DNA from: Sinomonas notoginsengisoli
GTDB lineage: Bacteria > Actinomycetota > Actinomycetes > Actinomycetales > Micrococcaceae
Assembly: GCF_021554725.1 (NCBI RefSeq)
Contig: NZ_JAIZDP010000009.1
Coordinates: 46,053-110,052 of the forward strand
Direction: 5' to 3'
DNA: 64,000 nt
The notes beneath the pieces were generated by a model that was given only the letters and a program-made list of their open reading frames with translations, had not been told where the DNA came from and searched no databases. The position numbers and the translations under genes were made by a program. Positions 17,314-24,862 of the stretch are shown here, one piece after another (position 1 is the first letter of the stretch; each line of letters opens with the position of its first letter).

Positions 17314-18750
17314 CTACAGGTCCGCGAGGACGCTGCCTGGCCGCTCGACAGCGTCTGCCACGAAGCGCAGGAACCCGCCGGCCGTGCCGCCGTCGCACAC
17401 GCGGTGGTCGAACGTGAGGGTGAGCTGGACCACCTTGCGGACCGCCAGCTCGCCGTCCACGGCCCACGGCCTCTCGATGATCCGGCCGACGCCGAGGATG
17501 GCGGCTTCCGGGTGGTTGATGATCGCCGCGCTGCCGTCCACACCGAACACGCCGTAATTGTTGAGCGTGAACGTGCCGCCGAGGAGGTCCGCGGGGGAGG
17601 CCTTGCCGTCCCGCGCAAGGGCGGTGAGGCGGCGCAGCTCGGAATCGAGCTCGCGGGCGCTCATCATGTGCGCGCCGCGAATGGCGGGAACCACGAGGCC
17701 CCGGTCCGTCTGCGCCGCGAAGCCGAGATTGACGCCGTCGAACTGGACGATCTCCTGGCCGTCCCCCGGAGAGCCCTCGATGCGCGTGTTGAGCTCCGGA
17801 TACTTGACCAGACCCGCGAGTACGAACCGGGCGATGAACGCGAGCAGGCTCGGACTGTTCTCCGGGTCGCGGTGCTTGAGGTCCTGGCGCAGGTCGACGA
17901 GCGCGGTCGCGTCGGCGTCGACCCAGACCGTCGCCTCGGGGATCTCCGTGCGGGAGCGGACCATCGCCTGCGCCACGGCCTTGCGGACGCCGGTGACGGG
18001 GGTGCGGGCGGCGATGCCGAGGCCGGTCCGGGCGTCCACCCCTCCCGCCGAAGTCACCCCCTGGGGCGCCGAAGTTACCCCGTCGGGGACCGAAGTCCCC
18101 CCGTCGGGGGCCGAAGTCACCCCAGCGGACTCGACGTCGCGGCGCATGATGAGCCCATCGGGGCCGGAGCCGACGACCGATCCGATCTGCACACCCAGAT
18201 CTCGGGCCAATTTGCGCACGAGCGGCGAGACGACCCGCGCGGCCTGGGTGGGCGCCGTCGTGCGTTCCGGTTCGGTCATCGCGGCGGCGGACGACGGCGT
18301 GGCCCCCTTGCGTCGTCGGGTGCGCCCGCCTGCCGTCCCGCCCGGCGTGCCGTAGCCGATGAGGACGTTGCCCGAACCGGCTTCGCTCGCGGGTGCTTTT
18401 GCCCCTGCGCGCTCCTCGGTCCGGTAGTCCTCGGCACCAGTGGGGGTGACCTCGGGGCCCCGCGGGGTGACCTCGGCGGACGCGGTGGAGACGGTGATGA
18501 GCGGGGTGCCCACATCGATCGTGGCGCCCGCCTCACCGTGCAGCACGGCAACCGTCCCGGCAAAGGGAGTCGGCACCTCGACAATGGCCTTGGCCGTCTC
18601 GACCTCCGCGATCGGCTGGTCCACGGCCACGCTGTCCCCCACGGCGACGAGCCAGCGCACCAGCTCGGCCTCCGTGAGGCCCTCCCCGAGATCGGGGAGC
18701 ATGAACGTCTTCTGGGCGGTATTCCCTTGTGAAGTCACGGCGGTCACCAT
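17314..18750 (-). CDS. bkdC: Branched-chain 2-oxoacid dehydrogenase E2 (dihydrolipoyl acyltransferase)
   Basis: A 478-residue E2 core subunit that transfers acyl groups from E1 to CoA. Order: lipoyl domain (about 15-90, lipoylated Lys54 in ETAKA), linker 1, peripheral subunit-binding domain (about 170-205, VSPLVRKLARDLGV), linker 2, then the acyltransferase domain ending in DHRVCDGG, whose His is catalytic. Only one lipoyl domain is present. Linker 1 contains two and linker 2 four seven-residue repeats, produced by the same 21-bp DNA repeat in opposite orientations. The ATG starts 1 nt after the E1beta stop. Pyruvate is an alternative substrate, but the Lrp-type neighbour favours branched-chain oxoacids. 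Confidence 0.88.
   Translation of the reverse strand: MVTAVTSQGNTAQKTFMLPDLGEGLTEAELVRWLVAVGDSVAVDQPIAEVETAKAIVEVPTPFAGTVAVLHGEAGATIDVGTPLITVSTASAEVTPRGPEVTPTGAEDYRTEERAGAKAPASEAGSGNVLIGYGTPGGTAGGRTRRRKGATPSSAAAMTEPERTTAPTQAARVVSPLVRKLARDLGVQIGSVVGSGPDGLIMRRDVESAGVTSAPDGGTSVPDGVTSAPQGVTSAGGVDARTGLGIAARTPVTGVRKAVAQAMVRSRTEIPEATVWVDADATALVDLRQDLKHRDPENSPSLLAFIARFVLAGLVKYPELNTRIEGSPGDGQEIVQFDGVNLGFAAQTDRGLVVPAIRGAHMMSARELDSELRRLTALARDGKASPADLLGGTFTLNNYGVFGVDGSAAIINHPEAAILGVGRIIERPWAVDGELAVRKVVQLTLTFDHRVCDGGTAGGFLRFVADAVERPGSVLADL
18047..18130 (-). repeat. Four 21-bp tandem repeats in E2 linker 2
   Basis: Four consecutive 21-bp units (18047-18067, 18068-18088, 18089-18109, 18110-18130) each begin RCCGAAGT on the plus strand and contain CACCCC or a variant. 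On the coding strand they give four heptapeptides of the type GVTSAPD at about residues 208-235. Confidence 0.9.
18433..18474 (+). repeat. Two 21-bp repeat units in E2 linker 1, inverted relative to linker 2
   Basis: Two 21-bp units (18433-18453, 18454-18474) end in GGGGTGACCTC on the plus strand, which is the reverse complement form of the linker 2 unit (GAAGTCACCCC). The coding strand reads EVTPRGP and EVTPTGA. Compare CCCCG-CGGGGTGACCTCGGCG here with CCCCGACGGGGTAACTTCGGC read from linker 2. Confidence 0.8.
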
Positions 18751-18751
18751 G

Positions 18752-19813
18752 TCAGTCCTCCCACTGCAGATCGTCGAGGGCGTCGAGGATGCGGTCCACG
18801 CTCGGCAGGTAGTAGCGCTCGAGCTTGGGCGGCGGGAACGGGATGTCGAACCCGGTCACGCGGCGCACGGGGGCCGCGAGCGAGTGGAAGCAGCGCTCCT
18901 GAACCCGGGCCACGATCTCAGACGCCACCGAGGCGAAGCCCGAGGCCTCTGCGACCACGACGGCGCGGCCCGTCTTCCGCACGGAGGCGCACACCGTCTC
19001 GTCGTCGAAGGGGACGATTGTGCGCACGTCCACGACCTCGACCGAGCGTCCCTCGGAGGCGGCGGCCTCGGCGGCGGCGAGTGCAGTCGGGACCGTGGGG
19101 CCGTAGGCGATGAGCGTCGCGTCGGTTCCGGGGCGGGCCACCACCGCGGCGCCGTCCACGCTGAGCCGCCGCGCGCCGTCGTGCGCGAACTTGGCCCGCA
19201 GCGCCTCCAAGTCCAGAAGGTCCTTCGACCAGTAGAGCTTCTTGGGCTCCATGAACACCACGGGATCATCTGAGGCGATGGCCTCGCGCAGCATCCGATA
19301 CGCGTCGGGGACGGTCGCCGGCGTGAAGACCTTGAGACCGGGAGTCTGGGCGTAGTACGCCTCGGACGAGTCGCAGTGGTGCTCCACGCCGCCGATCCCG
19401 CCCGCGTACGGCACGCGGATCACCAGCGGCAGCCGAACTCGGCCGCGCGTGCGGTTGTGCATCTTGGCGATGTGGCTCACGATCTGCTCGAACGCCGGGT
19501 ACGCGAAAGCGTCGAACTGCATCTCGATCACCGGCCGGAGGCCGTTCATGGCCATGCCCAGGGCCATGCCCGCGATCCCGGACTCGGCCAACGGGGTGTC
19601 GAAGCAGCGGCTCGCGCCGAACTCCTTCTGCAGGCCGTCAGTGATGCGGAAGACGCCGCCGAGCGTGCCGACGTCCTCACCGAAGACCACCACGGATTCA
19701 TCGGCGCGCATCGCGTCCGCCATCGCACTGGTCAGGGCCTTGGCGAAGGTGAGGGCCTCGGGGCCCTGGGTCTGGGCGGCGCGGGCGGCTGCGGCCTCGG
19801 CGACCGTGCTCAT
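18752..19813 (-). CDS. bkdB: Branched-chain 2-oxoacid dehydrogenase E1 beta subunit
   Basis: A 353-residue transketolase-like beta subunit of the ThDP-dependent E1 component. Family blocks are visible: VVFGEDVGTLGGVF, FDTPLAESGIAGMALGMA, EMQFDAFAYPAFEQ and a C-terminal transketolase domain (VVDVRTIVPFDDETV). With E1alpha it decarboxylates branched-chain 2-oxoacids and reductively acylates the E2 lipoyl group. Its ATG overlaps the E1alpha stop by 4 bp and its stop is 1 nt before the E2 ATG, so the three proteins are tightly coupled. Confidence 0.92.
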   Translation of the reverse strand: MSTVAEAAAARAAQTQGPEALTFAKALTSAMADAMRADESVVVFGEDVGTLGGVFRITDGLQKEFGASRCFDTPLAESGIAGMALGMAMNGLRPVIEMQFDAFAYPAFEQIVSHIAKMHNRTRGRVRLPLVIRVPYAGGIGGVEHHCDSSEAYYAQTPGLKVFTPATVPDAYRMLREAIASDDPVVFMEPKKLYWSKDLLDLEALRAKFAHDGARRLSVDGAAVVARPGTDATLIAYGPTVPTALAAAEAAASEGRSVEVVDVRTIVPFDDETVCASVRKTGRAVVVAEASGFASVASEIVARVQERCFHSLAAPVRRVTGFDIPFPPPKLERYYLPSVDRILDALDDLQWED

Positions 19814-20979
19814 GCTCCCTGCTCCTCTCGGGAAACCTCGTCGGCCAGCTGCGTGGCCTGTTCGCGCAGCTGCGGGGTCGGTTCGGTGTAGACGAAGCGG
19901 AACAAATCCTGGGGATCCGTGCTGCTCTCCGTGCCGAGCCCCTCGCGGAGCTGGGCCGCCACCTCCTCGGCATCGGCGGCGAAGGCGGCCTCGGTCTCGT
20001 CGGTCAGCGCGCCCTCACCGCGCAGATACTCGCGCATGCGCTTGAGCGGGTCCTTGATGGCCCACGCTGCCACCTCGGCGTCCTCGCGGTAGCGGGTCGC
20101 GTCGTCGGCGTTGGTGTGGGCCTGCATCCGGTACGTGTAGGCCTCGACGAGGAGTGGGCCGGAGCCGGCGCGGGCGAGTCGCACGGCACGGTCGAGCACG
20201 GCGAGGAGGGCGACGGCGTCGTTCCCGTCCACGCGCTCCCCGGCCATGCCGTAGCCGATCGCCTTGTGGGCGAGCGATGGCGCGACCGTCTGATGCGCGA
20301 GCGGCACTGAGATCGCGTACTGGTTGTTCTGGACGAAGAACACGACCGGGAGGTTGAAGACGGCAGCGAAGTTGAGGGCCTCATGGAAGTCGCCCTCGCT
20401 CGTGGCGCCGTCTCCGCACATCGCGAGGACCACGGTGTCCTCGCCCCGCAGCTTGGCCGCATGGGCCACGCCGACGGCGTGCAGCAGCTGCGTGGTCAGG
20501 GGCGTGGACTGGATGCCGACCTTTTGCTCCTGGGGGTCGTAGCCGCCGTGCCAGTCGCCGCGGAACAGCGTCATGGTCTCGACCGGGTCAACCCCTCGGG
20601 TCATGACAGCCACTGAATCGCGGTAGGTGGGGAACATCCAGTCTCCGTCGGCGAGGCACATCGCGGCCGCAACCTGGCAGGCCTCCTGCCCGTGGCTCGA
20701 CGGGTAGACGGCCATGCGGCCCTGGCGCACGAGTGCGGAGTTCTGGTCGTTGACGCGGCGGCCGATCACGAGGCGGCGGTAGCCCTCGAGAAGCTCGCTG
20801 GCCGCGGGGATCGGGTAGTCGTGGCCCGGGGCCGAGCCGCGCTCGTCCTCGGGGCGGAGCGATCCGTGCTCGTCGAGGATCTGGATCTGGGGCACGCGGC
20901 CGTGCACCGGGAGCATGTAGTCCTCGATGCTGATCCCGAAGCTGCGGATGGCCTCCTGTGCCTCGGCGGGAAGGGTCAT
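19810..20979 (-). CDS. bkdA: Branched-chain 2-oxoacid dehydrogenase E1 alpha subunit
   Basis: A 389-residue ThDP-binding alpha subunit. The cofactor motif is GDGATSEGDFHEALNFAAVFNLPVVFFVQNN, written here as GDGATSEGDF followed about 20 residues later by QNNQYAIS. YPSSHGQEACQV and the phosphorylation-loop region YRMQAHTNADDATRYR are typical of the branched-chain/pyruvate E1alpha family. A strong AAGGAGG lies upstream of the ATG. First gene of the operon; no E3 (dihydrolipoyl dehydrogenase) gene follows, so E3 must come from elsewhere in the genome. Confidence 0.92.
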   Translation of the reverse strand: MTLPAEAQEAIRSFGISIEDYMLPVHGRVPQIQILDEHGSLRPEDERGSAPGHDYPIPAASELLEGYRRLVIGRRVNDQNSALVRQGRMAVYPSSHGQEACQVAAAMCLADGDWMFPTYRDSVAVMTRGVDPVETMTLFRGDWHGGYDPQEQKVGIQSTPLTTQLLHAVGVAHAAKLRGEDTVVLAMCGDGATSEGDFHEALNFAAVFNLPVVFFVQNNQYAISVPLAHQTVAPSLAHKAIGYGMAGERVDGNDAVALLAVLDRAVRLARAGSGPLLVEAYTYRMQAHTNADDATRYREDAEVAAWAIKDPLKRMREYLRGEGALTDETEAAFAADAEEVAAQLREGLGTESSTDPQDLFRFVYTEPTPQLREQATQLADEVSREEQGA

Positions 20980-21095
20980 GGCTCCTCCTTGGGCTGGACT
21001 TTCCTCAAGTATCCACTTCGATGGCTATTCGTATGCGAGAAATTGGATGATCATGGAAAAGTGGTGTCCGATCATTGCTTTTCAAAGACGCATTG

Positions 21096-21120
21096 TTGAC
21101 ATGACGTGCGTCACAGGAGG
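21096..21120 (+). promoter_or_regulatory. Palindrome in the bkdA-bkdR intergenic region
   Basis: TGACG-TG-CGTCA (21102-21113) is a perfect inverted repeat directly before the AGGAGG ribosome site (21115-21120) of the regulator gene. Read as CATGA-N6-TCACA (21100-21115) it also matches the CRP consensus at 8 of 10 positions. TTGACA (21096-21101) adjoins it. A second short palindrome, ATGATCAT, lies at 21047-21054. Which protein binds is not known. Confidence 0.4.
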
Positions 21121-21125
21121 TTTCC

Positions 21126-21611
21126 ATGGACGTTTCGCACGTCGGCCAGGATGGCCTCCGACGGTCCCCGGAGCCCAGGCCCCTCGATGATGTGGACCGC
21201 GCCATCCTCGCCCAGCTCACGGAGGACGCGCGCCGGTCGGTGACCACGATCGCGGAAAACGTCCACATCTCCCGCGCCCACGCCTACAACCGCATCGCGA
21301 AGCTCCAGGGGGACGGAGTCATCACGAAGTACACAGCACTGGTGGACCCCTCGCGGGCGGGGCTCCGGTCCAGCGCCTACGTGACGCTGAAGGTGCGACA
21401 GCAGACGTGGAAGGACCTGCGCGAGCGCCTGCGGGCCATTCCGGAGGTGCACCACATCGCCCTTGTGGGCGGTGACTTCGACGTCATCATCCTCGTCCGT
21501 GCCGTGGACAACACGGACCTGCGCCGCGTGGTCTTCGACCAGCTCCAGAGCATGCCCGGCGTCCTCGACACTCAGACATTCCTGGTGTTCGAGGACCTCG
21601 ACACCCGCTGA
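21126..21611 (+). CDS. bkdR: Lrp/AsnC family regulator, divergent from the bkd operon
   Basis: A 161-residue regulator: an AsnC-type winged HTH (about 20-70, LDDVDRAILAQLTEDAR, then SRAHAYNRIAKLQGDGVI) and a RAM effector domain (about 85-155, YVTLKVR through VFEDLD). Lrp-type BkdR proteins sense branched-chain amino acids or their oxoacids and control bkd genes. The divergent position with 146 bp of shared, relatively AT-rich DNA supports that role. AGGAGG lies 5 nt before the ATG. Confidence 0.88.
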   Translation: MDVSHVGQDGLRRSPEPRPLDDVDRAILAQLTEDARRSVTTIAENVHISRAHAYNRIAKLQGDGVITKYTALVDPSRAGLRSSAYVTLKVRQQTWKDLRERLRAIPEVHHIALVGGDFDVIILVRAVDNTDLRRVVFDQLQSMPGVLDTQTFLVFEDLDTR

Positions 21612-21630
21612 CCCCGCACGGGCGGCGGGG
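21612..21630. terminator. Short hairpin between bkdR and gadB
   Basis: CCCCGC (21612-21617) and GCGGGG (21625-21630) form a 6-bp stem with a 7-nt loop in the 23-bp gap between two convergent genes. It is short and lacks a T run. Confidence 0.3.
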
Positions 21631-21634
21631 CGCG

Positions 21635-22996
21635 TCAGTGGTGGAAGGCGTTCCCGTGTCCCGGGTCAGGGAACGGGGCATCGGCGCCATCGAGATAGGC
21701 CACGGCGGTTCGAAGGTCCCCCAGGAAGCTCGTGGCGAGGTCGTGGGTGAACCCGTTGCGCACCACGACCCGCTGCACGGTCAGGTCGGCGAGGCCGTCC
21801 GGCATCGGGTACGCCGGGACGAGCCAGCCATTCATCCGCAGCCGGTCGGAGAGGTGGTGCAGGTTCCAGTGCCGAGTGTGGCCGGGGGCGAGGCTCCACG
21901 CGAAGACCGGGATGTCCGAACCGTCGTTCCAGAGCTCGAAGGCGTCCATGGCGCCGATTTCCCGGGCCAGGTACTCGGCCACGTCGCGGCACGAGGTGTG
22001 CACGGCCCGGTAGCCCTCGAACCCGAGCCGAAGGAACAGGTAGTACTGCAGGAGCACCTGGGCGCCCGGGCGGGAGAAGTTCAGGGCGAACGTGGGCATG
22101 TCGCCGCCGAGGTAACTCACGTGGAACACGAGGTCCTCCGGCAGCGCCTGGGCGTCCCGCCACACGATCCACCCGAGCCCCGGGTACACCAGCCCGTACT
22201 TGTGGCCCGAGGTGTTGATCGATGCGACCCTCGGCAGGCGGAAGTCCCATTCGAGCTCGGGGACGAGGAACGGCGCCACCATCGCCCCGGAGGCCCCGTC
22301 CACGTGGATCGGGACGTCGAGGCCGGTGGCAGCCTGGATCGCGTCGAGCGCCCGCGAGATCTCCACGACCGGCTCGTACATGCCGGTGTACGTGACGCCC
22401 ATGATGGCCACGACCCCGATGGTGTTCTCGTCCACATACTGCTCGAGCCCGTGGCCGTCGAGCACGGGGTGCTCGCGCGAGATGGGCACGTACCGCGGCT
22501 CAACGTCCCAGTAGTTGCAGAACTTCTCCCAGCACACCTGCACGGCCGAGCTCATGACGAGGTTGGGCCGGTCCGCAGGCTTCCCGGCCGCGCGGCGAGC
22601 GTGCTGCCAGCGCCGCTTGAGGGCGAGCCCCGCGAGCATGCATGCCTCCGAGGACCCGATGGTGGAGGTCCCGATCGCGTGAGCCGGATCCGGCGCGTTC
22701 CAGAGGTCGGCGAGCATCCGCCAGCAGCGGTTCTCGATCTCGGCCGTCTTGGGGTACTCGTCCCTGTCGATCATGTTCTTGTCGACGGTCTCGGCGTAGA
22801 GCCGAGCAGCCTCGGGCTCCATCCATGTGCCGACGAACGTGGCAAGGTTCAGGCGCGCGTTGCCGTCCAGCATCGCGTCGTCGTGGACCACCTGGTATGC
22901 CGTGCCGGGCAGGCTCTCTCCCTCCGGGAGCGCGAAGCGGGGGAACTCCGTTGCTTCCCCGGGCCGGCTGAAGAGGGGGTTGAGCTCCACAGTCAT
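21635..22996 (-). CDS. gadB: Glutamate decarboxylase
   Basis: A 453-residue PLP-dependent decarboxylase that converts glutamate to GABA and CO2, consuming a proton. Key blocks: TSTIGSSEACMLAGLALKRRW, HVDGASGAMVAPF (PLP ring contacts) and the Schiff-base Lys266 in SGHKYGLVYPG. The start MTVELNP gives normal family length with GGTGGAG upstream; the longer frame adds 190 residues of shadow sequence. No glutamate/GABA antiporter gene adjoins it. It converges with bkdR and is divergent from an unknown membrane-anchored protein. Confidence 0.93.
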   Translation of the reverse strand: MTVELNPLFSRPGEATEFPRFALPEGESLPGTAYQVVHDDAMLDGNARLNLATFVGTWMEPEAARLYAETVDKNMIDRDEYPKTAEIENRCWRMLADLWNAPDPAHAIGTSTIGSSEACMLAGLALKRRWQHARRAAGKPADRPNLVMSSAVQVCWEKFCNYWDVEPRYVPISREHPVLDGHGLEQYVDENTIGVVAIMGVTYTGMYEPVVEISRALDAIQAATGLDVPIHVDGASGAMVAPFLVPELEWDFRLPRVASINTSGHKYGLVYPGLGWIVWRDAQALPEDLVFHVSYLGGDMPTFALNFSRPGAQVLLQYYLFLRLGFEGYRAVHTSCRDVAEYLAREIGAMDAFELWNDGSDIPVFAWSLAPGHTRHWNLHHLSDRLRMNGWLVPAYPMPDGLADLTVQRVVVRNGFTHDLATSFLGDLRTAVAYLDGADAPFPDPGHGNAFHH

Positions 22997-23209
22997 GGCG
23001 GCGTCTCCACCCCTGACGGGCCTGCGCGTGCTCGAGGTCGGATGGAGCGAGGAGCGGGAGGCGGGCATGGTGGCACTCCTGTCAATCACGCAGGGGTCCG
23101 CAGATTCGCCCGGGCCGGGCGGGACAGGCCCAACGGTACCGTCAGCGGCAGGGGAGGTCGAGGACCACGGTGGCGTGGGATGGTTGGAGGGAGCAGTCCG
23201 GGAGGGACG

Positions 23210-23968
23210 ATGGCGCGCGACGACGGTGAAGGAACCGCGGCCTCGGCGCGCCCTCCGTGGGTCATACTCCTTGTCGCCACATGCGTGGCGGTGGGCGTGG
23301 GCCTCGTGGTGGCCGTCGCGGCCCTGTTCACGGGTCCGTCCCAGCAAGCACCCGCGCCAGTGGCGCCGTCGAGCGCGGGGGGTCACGGTGCGCCGTCGTC
23401 CGCCCAAGGAGGGGCCTACCGCCTCAGCGACCCGCTCCCGTTCTCGGCCACGCCGGTATGGCACGCCGCGCCCAGCGCCGAGTACCGGCTCACCGCGGCG
23501 CCGGACGAGCTGCGCTACGTCTCCGACTCCGGCTGCCGGCTCTCCTTCCGCGCAGGGCCGCTGCACCCGAGCGCCCGCGCCTCGCCGTCACGCACGACGC
23601 CGGTCCCCTCCGTCGCGTCCACCTCGTCGGCGAGCGCTTCGCCGGACCCAGAGACGGCGGCCACCCGCACCGCCCTCGCGGATGCCGTCGAGGCGGTGCG
23701 GGGTGAGTCATCGTCCGCGTCGGTCACGGACCAAGGGCTCGTGGTGGTGACCACGTTGGGTTCACCGGGCGGGGCGCTGGTGGACATGGCGGGGGCGGCG
23801 CTCCGGATCGGCCACGCGGACGGTTCGGTCACGTACGTGCGCCTGGCCGTGCGCGCCGTACCGTCGGCCCAGTCCTCCGTGATGATCGCGGCCGAGTGCC
23901 CCCAGCCCGAGCAGGCGGCCACGGCGATGAACCACGCAAGCGTGCACTCGTACCTCGCGGGCACCTAG
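23210..23968 (+). CDS. Membrane-anchored protein of unknown function
   Basis: A 252-residue protein with a short cytoplasmic N-terminus, one transmembrane helix at about 17-40 (PPWVILLVATCVAVGVGLVV region) and an extracytoplasmic part. Residues 42-75 and 115-150 are Ser/Ala/Pro-rich, separated by a segment with one Cys (SDSGCRLSF); a second Cys lies near the C-terminus (AAECPQPEQ), so one disulfide is possible. No family recognised. GGGAGGG lies just before the ATG. It is divergent from gadB (213 bp between starts), the intervening DNA showing TACCGT as a possible -10 but no clear operator. Confidence 0.65.
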   Translation: MARDDGEGTAASARPPWVILLVATCVAVGVGLVVAVAALFTGPSQQAPAPVAPSSAGGHGAPSSAQGGAYRLSDPLPFSATPVWHAAPSAEYRLTAAPDELRYVSDSGCRLSFRAGPLHPSARASPSRTTPVPSVASTSSASASPDPETAATRTALADAVEAVRGESSSASVTDQGLVVVTTLGSPGGALVDMAGAALRIGHADGSVTYVRLAVRAVPSAQSSVMIAAECPQPEQAATAMNHASVHSYLAGT

Positions 23969-24010
23969 CGGGACCGGCAAAGCATCGCCACGGGGACCCC
24001 CGCAGCAGAA

Positions 24011-24044
24011 CGCCAGAGACCCCACAAGGCCGGGGTCTCTGGCG
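24011..24044. terminator. Strong bidirectional hairpin terminator
   Basis: A perfect 13-bp stem, CGCCAGAGACCCC (24011-24023) with GGGGTCTCTGGCG (24032-24044), loop 8 nt, between two convergent genes (the membrane-anchored unknown and the paaG-like gene). Confidence 0.75.
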
Positions 24045-24072
24045 AGCAGCTGTGCGGGGCCTCTGGCGCCTT

Positions 24073-24855
24073 TCAGCGACCCGAGAAGGCCGGCTTGCGC
24101 TTCTCCTGGAAGGCCTTGAAGCCCTCGGCGTAGTCCTCGGACTCGCACAGGGCCGCCTGCGCCTTGTTCTCGGACTCCATGGATTCCCACAGGCCGAGGC
24201 GGCGGTCGCGAATCTGCGCGACGAGTTCCTTCGACGCCACGAACGCGCCCGTCGCACCGTCAGCGACGCGGCCGACGACCTCCCGCGTCCGCGGCAGGAG
24301 CTCCTCGGCCGGGAACGCCCGGGAGAACATTCCCGCACGGACCGCGTCGGCGCCGCTCATCAGCTCGGCGGTGTAGATGAGGTCCAGCGCGCGGTGCATG
24401 CCGAGGCGCTCCGTGAAGTACCAGTGGCCGCCCGAGTCCAGGGTGGCACCGAGGTTGGCGAACGGCGAGCCGATCTTCGCGTTCTCGGCCACGTACACGA
24501 CGTCGGTCGCGAGCAGGAGCCCGAGGCCCACGCCGAGCGTCGCGCCCTGTGCTGCGGCGAAGGTGGGCGCGGGGAACGCGGCCATCTTCTGCATGAGCGG
24601 AGTGACAAGGCCCCCGAGGTACCCGAGCACGTCGTCGTCGGCGGGCACCACGCCCGAGATGTCGCGGCCGGCGCAGAATGCCCTGCCCTCGCCGCGCAGG
24701 AGCAGCGCGCGGACCTCGCCGCGGGTGGCGGCGGCAGCAGCGTCGTCGTACGCGTCGGAGAGCTCGCCGAGCGCTGACTCGTCCAGGGCGTTGAGCTTCG
24801 ACGGCGCGTCGAGGATGACCTCGGCGACTCCGTCTGCGGTCGAAAGGGTGATCAT
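24073..24855 (-). CDS. paaG: PaaG-like enoyl-CoA hydratase/isomerase
   Basis: A 260-residue crotonase-fold protein. FCAGRDISG and the oxyanion-hole Gly region GATLGVGLGLL are typical; NLGATLDSGGHW carries an Asp where PaaG has its catalytic Asp (PDCGG in the Escherichia coli enzyme), which favours the ring-epoxide isomerase over a simple hydratase. It would convert epoxyphenylacetyl-CoA to the oxepin made ring-openable by PaaZ. Last gene of the paaABCDE transcript, 7 bp after paaE. PaaF-type hydratase is the alternative. Confidence 0.75.
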   Translation of the reverse strand: MITLSTADGVAEVILDAPSKLNALDESALGELSDAYDDAAAAATRGEVRALLLRGEGRAFCAGRDISGVVPADDDVLGYLGGLVTPLMQKMAAFPAPTFAAAQGATLGVGLGLLLATDVVYVAENAKIGSPFANLGATLDSGGHWYFTERLGMHRALDLIYTAELMSGADAVRAGMFSRAFPAEELLPRTREVVGRVADGATGAFVASKELVAQIRDRRLGLWESMESENKAQAALCESEDYAEGFKAFQEKRKPAFSGR

Positions 24856-24862
24856 CGCGCTC

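Noticed and set aside
18047..18130. Repeats in the E2 gene taken as a CRISPR array
   Set aside because: Units are directly adjacent without spacers, lie inside a coding frame and keep that frame.
21602..23566. A long N-terminal extension of glutamate decarboxylase (643 residues)
   Set aside because: The first 190 residues are Arg/Pro-rich with no family match; the ATG at 22996 gives a protein of usual length with a ribosome site.
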